From Bacillus sp. RO1 (GTDB lineage Bacteria > Bacillota > Bacilli > Bacillales > Bacillaceae_I): a stretch of DNA of 64,000 bases. The stretch covers positions 124,001 through 188,000 of the forward strand of contig NZ_JAAZWB010000087.1 in NCBI RefSeq assembly GCF_012524115.1, read 5' to 3'. Made by a program: the position numbers and the translations under genes. This document shows, one piece after another, positions 16,072 through 24,312 of the stretch (its first letter is position 1; each line of letters starts with the position of its first letter). The notes beneath the pieces are model-generated. The model was not told the DNA's origin. It made no database searches and saw only the letters and a program-made list of their open reading frames with translations.

Positions 16072-19000
16072 TTAATAATCTTTCCCGGTGACCTTTTTGA
16101 TAGGCCGTAAGTTCTTTTGTCTATTTTTGTGAACACGAAGGATTCCCCACATTCCTTGCTCGATATCCCAGCGAATATTTCCAGAACGGTACATATAGTC
16201 ACCTGGAAAGTTATAAAAACTTCCTGCACCATAATTTATTTTAAAGTCACCCGTAAAACCAGTTACAATTCTCCCCTCCAAGGAACGGATTTCTGACGAG
16301 AGGTCTTTCGCATCCAAGTTCCAATAGTGTCCATGCAAGTGAAACCCATGGCTGCGCCTACGCTCGGAAGGATTGACTAATCGAATTGTAATTGGTTCTC
16401 CGGCATATGCTTCAAAAACTGGCGTAGATGGATCTCCATGCACTTTTGAGCTGAACAAATCCTTTAAGACAGGATGTTTATTGAACCGATTAATTAATCG
16501 TTCTGTACGATAATTAAAGCCTCTTGACCCATTATCATAGGTATCCACTAAGTCCTCTGCCTCTTCTGGGTCAACTCCCCCTATAATTCCATCTACAGGA
16601 TCTACGATAAGTTTTCCTTTCCTATCAACTAATCGAGCTCCATCATACATGACTAAGACAAATTCTCTCGTTTCTGGTAAGAAGGGATTCACTAAAACGA
16701 CGTTATCTGCTGTTAGGACTGGCTTTAATGTTTTGGGATGGAGGAATTGCGTTCCTCGGGGTTCGGCAATGAATGCCCCAAAAGTCCCTAATGAACGGTG
16801 ATTTCGTATATCCGCCATATCCCACATTCCGCAGGAGCCTACTTCTACATCGACATACCATTTATACGTAATCGTTTCACTAGGTCCGACCGTTTGATCT
16901 GGATTGAAGCCTACTGTTTCCCCTGATGAAGTTTTAACATCATATTGAATCAATTGCGGGTGTAACGATATCCTGATGGAAGGAGGATAAAAAGCCTGCT
17001 CCTTTACAGGTGGATATGGCCATATACCATCTGGAAATGGGAATTGATCAAACTTTAGGAAACTAGTCAGTGTCACTTCCACGACATCGCCTTGATTTGC
17101 CCTTAGTATTAAAGGTTTTGGATTTTTCCTTCCACATAAAATATCATCCATATCTTCTTTTAGGGCAAAAATAATACCAAATGGATCTTTCTCTCCCCAT
17201 TTGCTATATATAATCGGTGTATGAAACGCCACCACATCAAACCGTTTTATTGGAGCATCTTTCGGTCCAATCGGTTCCAATTTTCTAGCTGGAGCTGGTG
17301 GTTTTCCATCACATTCAGGTAGTGGCCGTGTTCGTTTGGGTGGATTCTCCCGGTCTGGGAGCGGGATTAAGAAATCGACTTCTTCATCAAAGGCTCGTAT
17401 TAGTCCCCACAACCCATTCCATAAGTCTTCCTCCGTTTCAAACGTCCATAAGTAATCCCCGGATCTTGGTACTTCCATTTCAAATGTGAACGATTCTGAT
17501 AATCCGATATGTTGTTGAGCATTAAAGCTAGTTTCCACATCGGGGCGTTCTGATTTCCAGCGAAGTCCGTGTATATTAAAGCTATGTGATTCCTCATGTG
17601 CTCCTTGTAATAACCTTACTCTTATCGGATCACCCTCATAACAATGGAGGATTGGTGTCACCGGGTCCCCTTTTACAAAGGAGCTAAACGAATAGGCAGG
17701 ATCCTTATCCTTGCCTAAACGGAATTGTAATGGTTCGTTCTTATAGTTCACTCCAAACAAACCTGGGTCATCATCTGATCCTGGAAATTTTGGTGGATTT
17801 AATGGACACCCGTTTTTATCATATAGTAAGGAGAAGTCCTGAACCATCAACGCGATATCACGATAATCAGGAATTAATGGGTGGGTAACGGTTACTTGAG
17901 CACCACTGATGACCTCTTCTCCTGTTTTGGAATCTAGAACCTCTGAAAATCTGGCATGAATGACTCCTGAACCAAACACCCCATGCTGCTGATGATAGTT
18001 GGCAAATAAGTGGTCATGGAAAAACCAAGCTTTTAATTCTACATCTGCAAAATATTCATAACGGATCGTCTCTCCAGACAGGACACTGGAATCGTAATTC
18101 CACCCTACATTTGATCCATCACTGACAAGCACATCAAATTTTACGAAGTGTACATGAATGCCAGTTTCATAGGTTCTTGTTACTAACTGGAAAGCATCTC
18201 CTCCGGCAACTTCAGGAAGACGGTTTGTAAAATTAACACGGATACACGTTCCGGCATTCATATGAATGATTAACGGTTCTGGTTCTTTCTTGCCTGATAA
18301 TACATCGTCTACCTCTTCATCAAGCACGTATATTCTCCCTTTAGGGTCATTCCAGCCTTGACGATTATAAACTAATGGACATTCAATGAGAGAAATATTA
18401 AACTCTTGGACAACTGGGTTTTCTACAATGGCACAAGGATCAGCAAACACAGCTCCAGGTCTTGCAAAAGGGACTGCTGCATTCCGTTCTAGCTCCGTCA
18501 TGTCCCGACCACCTACAATGCCTAGTGGTGGCCTTGGTGCCTTACAGCCAACTTTTCCTGGAATGAAATTTGGAAAACCAGGACGTTCCTTTGTCGGCTT
18601 TGGTGGACATGGCCTGTCAGGCAATGGCTGCAATGCTTTAATTGGGAGGCCATTCGGATAGCATTGACTTCCGTCCTGAAGGGTGTCAAAGATTCGATTC
18701 ATCCCCCACATTCCTACTGCAAAGTGAGGGTAGAGATGGCAATGAACGATGACATCCCCCATTGCCTCCTGCAGCGAACCAAGTCCATAAAGAGGCTCTA
18801 CGGTATACCATGTTTGTGGGCTTACCGCTATCGAATCGATGACATCTGAATCCGTATTGTTCGTGTCTTTAAACCACTGATGTACATGATAATGAAAAAC
18901 ATGTGTTTCCTTGACCCCACCGTGAACCAATCGGATCTTTACAGGATCTCCCTTATAGCCTCTCAGGATAGGAGTGGCCGGGTCACCGAATACCCATGAA

Positions 19001-19743
19001 TCATGATGAACTTCTTCTCCATCACAATCAGGGCAAACAACCCCTTCCTCTAACAGTTTCCTTCGATTTTGAATCGGCTCATATCGATAGTTAATTGCAT
19101 GTGTTGACTCTCTTTCTTGATTTGTAACAGGATCAAGCGGCTTGTTCCCTGTCATATCTAAAGTTGACATTTCATCATGAAATATCCAGGCATATTCCCT
19201 GAAGGATGGAGAAAAAGGGTGATGAACATCCGCATATAATCCGCTGTTTATCGTTCCTCCAGTAACAGGGTCGGTCCACCACGAACCTCTGCGTTGCACA
19301 AATAAACATCCGAATAAACCATTAATATTGGTCCCCTCATCCCCACTCTCAGGGTTCCCTAAGTCATGGAAGTAGTAGACACCTTCATGATTTACCGTTA
19401 ATTGATAGAGAATTTTTTTCCCCGGCTCAGCTAGTGTATTTGGGTTATATCCCACGTTTGCACCATCGGAGTCTAATACGTTGTAGTCGGCTTCTAAAAA
19501 ATGCATCCCAGTAGCATAACAAATTTGATTTTCAAACAATATTTCCACCGTGTCCCCTTTATTGGCTCGTATACACAGCGGCTCTACTAGATCTACTGGG
19601 GTAAAGGGATTTTTCTTGACTAATTCTTTTACCTTTTTTTCATTTTCTTTTAGTACATACATCATTCCATCGGGAGCATAATCACCAAAGTTATTCAGTA
19701 CAATTCTGATTGGGATGGCAACGACATGATAGAGTCTTTTCAT
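16072..19743 (-). CDS. mnxG: Manganese-oxidising multicopper oxidase MnxG
   Basis: The 1223-residue protein has the size and layout of MnxG, the multicopper oxidase that oxidises Mn(II) to Mn(IV) oxide on the spore surface of Bacillus sp. SG-1. It contains repeated cupredoxin domains. Copper-site motifs are visible: HFHYHVHQW-like HVFHYHVHQW (281-290) and HCHLYPHFAVGM (334-345), which supplies the T1/T3 His-Cys-His, another His and the axial Met. Further HxH motifs occur in later domains (IHVHFV, FFHDHLFANYH, HGFHLHGHYW). No signal peptide is present, in line with spore-coat deposition from the mother cell. The ATG follows AAGGGGG. Genes of MnxF and MnxE size precede it at 15 and 23 bp spacing. 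Confidence 0.93.
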   Translation of the reverse strand: MKRLYHVVAIPIRIVLNNFGDYAPDGMMYVLKENEKKVKELVKKNPFTPVDLVEPLCIRANKGDTVEILFENQICYATGMHFLEADYNVLDSDGANVGYNPNTLAEPGKKILYQLTVNHEGVYYFHDLGNPESGDEGTNINGLFGCLFVQRRGSWWTDPVTGGTINSGLYADVHHPFSPSFREYAWIFHDEMSTLDMTGNKPLDPVTNQERESTHAINYRYEPIQNRRKLLEEGVVCPDCDGEEVHHDSWVFGDPATPILRGYKGDPVKIRLVHGGVKETHVFHYHVHQWFKDTNNTDSDVIDSIAVSPQTWYTVEPLYGLGSLQEAMGDVIVHCHLYPHFAVGMWGMNRIFDTLQDGSQCYPNGLPIKALQPLPDRPCPPKPTKERPGFPNFIPGKVGCKAPRPPLGIVGGRDMTELERNAAVPFARPGAVFADPCAIVENPVVQEFNISLIECPLVYNRQGWNDPKGRIYVLDEEVDDVLSGKKEPEPLIIHMNAGTCIRVNFTNRLPEVAGGDAFQLVTRTYETGIHVHFVKFDVLVSDGSNVGWNYDSSVLSGETIRYEYFADVELKAWFFHDHLFANYHQQHGVFGSGVIHARFSEVLDSKTGEEVISGAQVTVTHPLIPDYRDIALMVQDFSLLYDKNGCPLNPPKFPGSDDDPGLFGVNYKNEPLQFRLGKDKDPAYSFSSFVKGDPVTPILHCYEGDPIRVRLLQGAHEESHSFNIHGLRWKSERPDVETSFNAQQHIGLSESFTFEMEVPRSGDYLWTFETEEDLWNGLWGLIRAFDEEVDFLIPLPDRENPPKRTRPLPECDGKPPAPARKLEPIGPKDAPIKRFDVVAFHTPIIYSKWGEKDPFGIIFALKEDMDDILCGRKNPKPLILRANQGDVVEVTLTSFLKFDQFPFPDGIWPYPPVKEQAFYPPSIRISLHPQLIQYDVKTSSGETVGFNPDQTVGPSETITYKWYVDVEVGSCGMWDMADIRNHRSLGTFGAFIAEPRGTQFLHPKTLKPVLTADNVVLVNPFLPETREFVLVMYDGARLVDRKGKLIVDPVDGIIGGVDPEEAEDLVDTYDNGSRGFNYRTERLINRFNKHPVLKDLFSSKVHGDPSTPVFEAYAGEPITIRLVNPSERRRSHGFHLHGHYWNLDAKDLSSEIRSLEGRIVTGFTGDFKINYGAGSFYNFPGDYMYRSGNIRWDIEQGMWGILRVHKNRQKNLRPIKKVTGKDY

Positions 19744-19758
19744 CCGTTTCCCCCTTCG

Positions 19759-20067
19759 TTAAAAATCTTCCATCAATTTAGGAATCCTTGGTAACCCTTT
19801 CGTTTCTATATAGTAAGCTTCAATGCTATGAACATGAATAAACCAATTTCGTTTTTCTAATTCACCTATTGTTGTTACCTGTGTATCTAGTAACACATAA
19901 TCTTCAATTACCTCCGCAATTTTTCCAATAAAAACAAATGGAAAAGAAGGTGTCATAATAAAAACTTTCTTTCCAATTCCATTTATGAAATCTTGAATTA
20001 TTCCTTCATCATGAAGATCATTTATGGAAGGAAAATGAATCCGATTTTTATCCTCGGCATGTGTCAT
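19759..20067 (-). CDS. mnxF: MnxF-like small subunit of the Mn oxidase
   Basis: The 102-residue protein (about 11 kDa) sits directly upstream of mnxG, as mnxF does in Bacillus sp. SG-1. It carries the module GKKVFIMTPSFPFVFIGKIAEVI ... YVLLDTQVTTIGELE ... FIHVHSIEAYYIETKG, a series of five short beta-strands. Known MnxF assembles with MnxE into a hexameric partner of MnxG and helps Cu and Mn binding. A His-x-His (HVHS) is a possible metal ligand. The ATG follows CAAGGGGG. Assignment rests on size, position and module rather than a direct alignment. Confidence 0.8.
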   Translation of the reverse strand: MTHAEDKNRIHFPSINDLHDEGIIQDFINGIGKKVFIMTPSFPFVFIGKIAEVIEDYVLLDTQVTTIGELEKRNWFIHVHSIEAYYIETKGLPRIPKLMEDF

Positions 20068-20090
20068 AAGTATCCCCCTTGTTATTGAAT

Positions 20091-20438
20091 TTACGTTAAT
20101 GGAAAGCGTTCTCTTGGGTCGAAGTTTGGAGTGAAATGTGAAATTTTTTCTAGTGGGAAGCTAAGTGGTGTTGGAAATTCAAAGAATGGAGCATTCACAA
20201 TTTTTATGATAACTGGATACAGCGTTATATGCCCTTGTTGAACATCGAATATGGTTCCAGTAAAGACAGGTCTAAACGTTTGACCAAAAAGATTCAATTG
20301 GTCAGACTCTGTCACAAGGAGAATATCCTTTCCCTTTAAATCCTTTAACTCCTTTAACAATCGATCTTCCCTTACTTTTTGTTGTCCACTTTCTTCTGTT
20401 TGTTTGCTTTCTTTTATTTGATGGTCTTCATGAGACAT
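20091..20438 (-). CDS. mnxE: MnxE-like small subunit of the Mn oxidase
   Basis: The 115-residue protein (about 12 kDa) has a charged, His-containing N-terminal tail (MSHEDHQIKESKQTEESGQQ) and then the module GKDILLVTESDQLNLFGQTF ... FTGTIFDVQQGHITLYPVII ... FPLEKISHFTPNF. This is the same strand pattern as the neighbouring MnxF. The position mnxE-mnxF-mnxG and the size match the known oxidase complex. RBS AAGGGAGG lies before ATG 20438. The overlap-free 14-bp gap to the upstream gene points to one transcript. Confidence 0.8.
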   Translation of the reverse strand: MSHEDHQIKESKQTEESGQQKVREDRLLKELKDLKGKDILLVTESDQLNLFGQTFRPVFTGTIFDVQQGHITLYPVIIKIVNAPFFEFPTPLSFPLEKISHFTPNFDPRERFPLT

Positions 20439-20452
20439 TTATAGAACCTCCC

Positions 20453-21253
20453 TTATGTCCTTCTAGTAATAGATAATGATTTCCATATTTCAGAAATGAC
20501 AGTTAGAGCCCTTATCGTCTCTATGTATTGAATCTCCTTGACTGGAATTTCCATCGACTTCCCCAAAAATTCCAACTGAAGGAGCTGTTCTTTTATTTTC
20601 TTTATTTTGCCCACCCTCTTTAAACCTTCATCTAAAAAGACAACTACCCATGTTTCTTTCCATGTTTCTAAATTGGTAGTAAGTGATTCTTCAAAAAACT
20701 GTTGCTTTAATAAATCGCGCTTGGAGACGGTTTCTCCAAATTGATATAGCAGTTTTTTTCTTAAATTGTTATCAAAAATAAAGTGCTGGTGGGTATTGGA
20801 GTAATTAGGTATCCCATACGGAATATTTGCAGACTTTATTACCGTATAGGGAATCCATATTCTTTCTCTTAAATTTGTGAGCATAACAAAATCACGACCA
20901 ATAGTACTAACCTTCCCCTCTTTATAGATGGACATAGAGCCACATTTAAAATACACTTCTACCTGTTGATTCCTTCTGGACTTGAAGAATTTTCGGTATG
21001 TTAACATTTTCCCCTTTAGTTCATTATGCTTAGAAATAGTAAACATGTTCGCACGATCGATATACTCCATTAAGAGTCGAGTTTCTTCCGTTGTTGTTCC
21101 TGTAGTTGGAGATGTACTGCCAAGCCCCTTCTTCACGTTAAATTCATTAATAATATCTTCTTTCACCATTTCTTGTTGGCGTTTTTCCATCAAATCTTTT
21201 CTATAATCGTCTAAGAATATCTTTCTCTTGTTTTCTTGGTTGGTTTTTTCCAC
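20453..21253 (-). CDS. MnxD-like protein with two MnxE/F-type modules
   Basis: The 266-residue protein occupies the mnxD position. After a charged helical N-terminus (about 80 residues) it contains VEVYFKCGSMSIYKEGKVST ... DFVMLTNLRERIWIPYTVIKSANIP, and near the C-terminus TWVVVFLDEGLKRVGKIKKI ... LQLEFLGKSMEIPVKEIQYIETI. Both read as the same small beta module seen in MnxE and MnxF (strand, G-x-I/V, strand, I-P, I). It could therefore be a scaffold or assembly factor. No cofactor motif is visible. The start is GTG at 21253 with AGGAGA upstream. The exact role of MnxD is not known. Confidence 0.7.
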   Translation of the reverse strand: MEKTNQENKRKIFLDDYRKDLMEKRQQEMVKEDIINEFNVKKGLGSTSPTTGTTTEETRLLMEYIDRANMFTISKHNELKGKMLTYRKFFKSRRNQQVEVYFKCGSMSIYKEGKVSTIGRDFVMLTNLRERIWIPYTVIKSANIPYGIPNYSNTHQHFIFDNNLRKKLLYQFGETVSKRDLLKQQFFEESLTTNLETWKETWVVVFLDEGLKRVGKIKKIKEQLLQLEFLGKSMEIPVKEIQYIETIRALTVISEIWKSLSITRRT

Positions 21254-21283
21254 ATCTCCATCTCCTGTTTGGGAATATTCCTC

Positions 21284-21748
21284 CTAAACTCGTAGCGAGT
21301 AATAAACTAAACTTATGGTTAGTACTACAAGACTGGTTACGAACAGGCTAAATGTAACGATACTTTGCTCGAGACTCATCGTATAGGAGGGTGGAAGACT
21401 ACATAACGAAGGATCTTGAATAACAGCACTCAACATTGTCCCCATAATGCTCCCAACTACTCCATGTGTAAAACCGGATAAAAGAGATTGAAAGTTAACG
21501 AGTGCACCCAGTAATAACCCAATAGTTCCTCCTACTACGGAAGAGAGAAAAAGGATGAAGGAAAGCTGAATTGGTAGGAGAAAATGCAACAACATGGCCA
21601 TCACTAAACTTAAGATACCACTGCAACTCATGGCCATAACCATGCCAAAACGATCGCTAAATAGTTTTCTTTTGCTATACAGAATCTTATAAATGGTTAC
21701 CACAATCAAGACATGTAATACAATCATGCCAACAAGAAAAAAAGTCAT
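21284..21748 (-). CDS. Four-helix membrane protein of the mnx operon (paralogue 1)
   Basis: The 154-residue product has four transmembrane segments. Helix 3 to 4 contains SVVGGTIGLLLGALVNFQSLLS and GFTHGVVGSIMGTML, a glycine-zipper pattern repeated in the next upstream gene, so the two are probably paralogues that could pair in the membrane. A copper or manganese transport role is conceivable, but there are no Met- or His-rich motifs to support it. The ATG at 21748 follows GAGGGAG. It is 30 bp upstream of the mnxD-like gene and belongs to the same operon; mnxA/mnxB of SG-1 hold comparable positions. Confidence 0.65.
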   Translation of the reverse strand: MTFFLVGMIVLHVLIVVTIYKILYSKRKLFSDRFGMVMAMSCSGILSLVMAMLLHFLLPIQLSFILFLSSVVGGTIGLLLGALVNFQSLLSGFTHGVVGSIMGTMLSAVIQDPSLCSLPPSYTMSLEQSIVTFSLFVTSLVVLTISLVYYSLRV

Positions 21749-21798
21749 CTGACTCCCTCTTTACTCAAGGATGGCTTTTCAAAGAAAGCAGCCTTACA

Positions 21799-22218
21799 TT
21801 ATGTTTGTCTAGTGGATGAGACGAACAAAAGGAGAGAAAAAACAAAGATACCCTCTAAAAATAGAAGAAATAAAGGATCTCCCTTCGCTGCAGCTCCCAC
21901 CATTGGTGCCATGATCCCCATCATCATGCCATTCACATAACCAGTTAAAAGGGTCTGATAATCAAATAACCCGCCAATTAATGCTCCAAAAATCATGCCA
22001 ATAAAAGTCGTAATAATGGTAATCCACACATACATCAATGGAAATTGATAGATTAATACAACACCCGAAATGATGGCTAAAAATCCGCCTAGCATTGTGG
22101 ATAAGTTCATGCCAAGTTGAAAACCAATAAGCTTTCGTATCCTAAATACGTAGAGATAGGCTAATAATGTAATCATGATATTTACATAGAATAATAATCC
22201 TAGATGTTCTATCACCAA
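21799..22218 (-). CDS. Four-helix membrane protein of the mnx operon (paralogue 2, first gene)
   Basis: The 139-residue product is the first gene of the leftward operon. It has four hydrophobic helices and the glycine-rich stretch FIGMIFGALIGGLFDYQTLL with GYVNGMMMGIMAPMVG, parallel to the downstream paralogue. The likely start is TTG at 22218 or GTG at 22215 behind ATGAGGTG. No catalytic motif can be seen. Co-transcription with MnxDEFG suggests a role in membrane or forespore-envelope steps of Mn oxidase assembly, which is inference only. Confidence 0.65.
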   Translation of the reverse strand: MVIEHLGLLFYVNIMITLLAYLYVFRIRKLIGFQLGMNLSTMLGGFLAIISGVVLIYQFPLMYVWITIITTFIGMIFGALIGGLFDYQTLLTGYVNGMMMGIMAPMVGAAAKGDPLFLLFLEGIFVFSLLLFVSSTRQT

Positions 22219-22271
22219 CCATTCACCTCATATTTCGCCCCATATATTTTACAAATATGTAGAATTTTCTT

Positions 22272-22279
22272 CTTGTATG
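22272..22279 (-). promoter_or_regulatory. Possible sporulation-sigma -10 of the mnx operon
   Basis: Read leftward, CATACAAG resembles the -10 of mother-cell sigma-E/sigma-K promoters (CATACANT / CATANNNTA). It would give a leader of about 50 nt. I see no convincing -35. The SG-1 mnx operon is known to be expressed in mid to late sporulation. Confidence 0.35.
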
Positions 22280-22393
22280 CACACCTCAATAAATTTTACA
22301 TTTTCTGGTGTGGAAATCCCAATGGGTTTCATGGTTCCTGGTTGGAATTTCAAATTTCCCGTTATAAACGCCCATTCCAAATTTTATCGCTCC

Positions 22394-22402
22394 CATATAC
22401 TA
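22394..22402 (+). promoter_or_regulatory. Possible sigma-K-type -10 of the divergent gene
   Basis: CATATACTA fits the sigma-K -10 CATANNNTA exactly and lies about 25 bp before the RBS of the rightward gene. No clear AC-type -35 at the expected distance was found. Confidence 0.4.
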
Positions 22403-22425
22403 GGTCTATATACTAGAAAAGGAGT

Positions 22426-23262
22426 GTGGCTACAATTAAGCGTGCAAAACCACAAAAGTACTGGCATCATTCTGACTGGAAAAGGAAGGAATCTAGTCGG
22501 TTGACATGTCCTGATTGTGTTCCAGCCGATCACGATGACAGTCTTTTTTGTACACCATATAAATGTCCCGACAGGATTCCCCAACCTAAATTCCCTTCCC
22601 CAAACAGTTCCCTGCAACCTGAGGAATTAGAAGATTTGCAGGAGTGTATTCAAGAGGCTAATCAACTCCTGTTAGCTCTTGGTTTGGAAAGAGATGAAGA
22701 AAACTTAAGAGCTTTTCAGGCATACCTTCGAGGACTTCGAATGAGTTATGTTAGTGTGACTGTTTCATGCGAAAAAGAAGAAACTACACCATTAAAAGGT
22801 GCAATAGTGGATGCAGGAGTTAACTTCCTGATTTTACAAACCAACGTTGGAAATTTGTTACTAATCCCTTTCGAAAGAATTGTATGGATTAATCAGTTAG
22901 AAAATGATGAAAACTTTATGGAAGAACAAGAATTACTTGATATCTCCTTATGCCTAAGAAGATGTATCACGCTCCATTTTAGTGAAGTTGTTTCAAAAAG
23001 CCCTTTTTTGCTCAACCTTTTTTACGGCATTGAACTATGGCTATTCCTTGAAAGTTACGTTGGATGCTTAGTCTATGTAAAGAAGATAGACGAGGAACGT
23101 GAAGTCGAGGGAACCTTGCTATCCACTGATAAACGAAGAATAGAAATAAGTATTGATGGGAAAGAACAAGGAATTAATTTCAGTGACATACTTACCATTG
23201 AAATCGAACAGGAAGCACTGACGAATAGATTATTCGAATGTCACATTAACCATCCACACTAG
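22426..23262 (+). CDS. Mnx-associated protein with Cys-rich N-terminus and beta modules
   Basis: The protein of up to 278 residues is divergent from the mnx operon. Its N-terminus has CPDCVPADHDDSLFCTPYKCP, a possible metal site. Two regions, PLKGAIVDAGVNFLILQTN ... LLLIPFERIVWI (about 125-165) and EVEGTLLSTDKRRIEISIDG ... NFSDILTIEI, show the module found in MnxD/E/F and in DUF2642-type spore proteins. Start choice is a problem: GTG at 22426 is only two bases from AAAAGGAG. The next well-spaced in-frame codon is ATT at 22435, and no ATG occurs before residue 106. A role in the spore-surface Mn oxidase system is inferred from context. Confidence 0.65.
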   Translation: MATIKRAKPQKYWHHSDWKRKESSRLTCPDCVPADHDDSLFCTPYKCPDRIPQPKFPSPNSSLQPEELEDLQECIQEANQLLLALGLERDEENLRAFQAYLRGLRMSYVSVTVSCEKEETTPLKGAIVDAGVNFLILQTNVGNLLLIPFERIVWINQLENDENFMEEQELLDISLCLRRCITLHFSEVVSKSPFLLNLFYGIELWLFLESYVGCLVYVKKIDEEREVEGTLLSTDKRRIEISIDGKEQGINFSDILTIEIEQEALTNRLFECHINHPH

Positions 23263-23297
23263 AAAAGGAATCCCCCGATAGTGGGGAATTCCTTTTT
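23263..23297. terminator. Bidirectional terminator between convergent genes
   Basis: AAAAGGAATCCCCC and GGGGAATTCCTTTTT pair around GATAGT. It ends the divergent mnx-associated gene and, on the other strand, the Cys/His-rich gene whose stop is at 23302. Confidence 0.85.
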
Positions 23298-23301
23298 CAC
23301 A

Positions 23302-23811
23302 TTATCCTTCAGCATTAATCTCAAGCTTGACTCTACACCCTATATGACGAAACAGCTCCCAGTTTACTCCATGAGTTAACCCAGCCAGTCTTAATTCAAA
23401 CTTGTCATCACAAAAAGGGATAGCAAAGTCACAATAGCATGTGCATTTAGGGAAACAATCGTCATGCTCATGGTCATGATCTTCTCCACATTCCTCACAA
23501 TGTTTATCATTTTTAAAGTCGTCATGCCATCCGTTAAATCTTACACAACGACACTTATGATGGTGACACTTCCTGCAGATACCAGTACAATCGGGATCTA
23601 GCCAAACAATCCTTGAAATCCGATCCGTCAGTAAGGTGATTATTTCATTATTATCCAAGACCAAATTTACATAATCAATCCCAACTTGATAAATCTTCCC
23701 TTCAACATGACATGTTGGAGTGAAGTCATTTTTTTCAGAAACAAACTTAAACTTTGCTGTGTTTATACTATTTGTAGAATAGTCCATCTTCATCACTTGT
23801 TTAGAATACAT
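23302..23811 (-). CDS. Cys/His-rich protein with Mnx-type beta module
   Basis: The 169-residue protein has the module CHVEGKIYQVGIDYVNLVLDN ... ITLLTDRISRIVWLDPD (about 35-75). A Cys/His-dense insert follows: GICRKCHHHKCRCVRF, then HCEECGEDHDHEHDDCFPKC and CYCDFAIPFC. This is enough to bind several metal ions such as Cu, Zn or Mn, and fits cross-linked spore-coat proteins. The start is the ATG at 23811 because AGGAGG is six bases upstream; the ATG at 23817 abuts the RBS. It points toward the mnx locus and converges with the gene at 22426. A coat or metal-handling role beside the Mn oxidase is likely but unproven. Confidence 0.68.
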   Translation of the reverse strand: MYSKQVMKMDYSTNSINTAKFKFVSEKNDFTPTCHVEGKIYQVGIDYVNLVLDNNEIITLLTDRISRIVWLDPDCTGICRKCHHHKCRCVRFNGWHDDFKNDKHCEECGEDHDHEHDDCFPKCTCYCDFAIPFCDDKFELRLAGLTHGVNWELFRHIGCRVKLEINAEG

Positions 23812-23891
23812 TTCCATCCTCCTTTCCAGTTACTGTAACATATGAAACCAGCTAGATTGAGGTGCTCTAAGAAGGATAATTGGTAAGACAA

Positions 23892-23944
23892 CAAAAAATA
23901 CACTACAGCGGCTCCCCTATACTCAGAAAAGTGCTGTAGTGTAT
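23892..23944 (-). terminator. Terminator of the 96-aa gene
   Basis: ATACACTACAGC and GCTGTAGTGTAT form a perfect 12-bp stem with a 23-base loop. Read leftward it is followed by TTTTTTG, so it terminates the gene ending at 23957. Confidence 0.8.
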
Positions 23945-23956
23945 CATTAATTCTAC

Positions 23957-24247
23957 CTAATATTCTCTTATCACACACCCTTGATATACTTCTTCTAAAT
24001 CAAAGCCCCTGTCGATTCCCATGGAGAGTCCCACTACTTTAGATAAAAGATTTTCCTCCATCATGGAGTGTATATACAAATATTTCATTGTACCTTCATT
24101 TGTTTCCTCGTCTTCTTCATAAGAATTTAGTTTATAAAAATAAATGGCTTCTCTTACTAATTCTTTCATGCACTCTGTATTCTTTTTATCAAAATGCCCC
24201 ATATCTTTCAATGTATTTTGTACAAAGTCTTTTAAATTTGCGCTCAT
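23957..24247 (-). CDS. Hypothetical 96-residue helical protein
   Basis: The frame has ATG at 24247 with AAGGAG upstream. The product is mostly helical and charged (LKDFVQNTLKDMGHFDKKNTECMKELV ... EEDEETNEGTMKYLYIHSMMEENLLSKVVGL). There are no membrane segments, signal peptide or known motif. It has its own strong terminator and no obvious partner. I do not recognise a family. Confidence 0.55.
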   Translation of the reverse strand: MSANLKDFVQNTLKDMGHFDKKNTECMKELVREAIYFYKLNSYEEDEETNEGTMKYLYIHSMMEENLLSKVVGLSMGIDRGFDLEEVYQGCVIREY

Positions 24248-24312
24248 TTACATTCTCCTTATAGTATTTTCCTGAGGATTATCCATGCTGATAAAATGTG
24301 TAGTGAGAGGAG

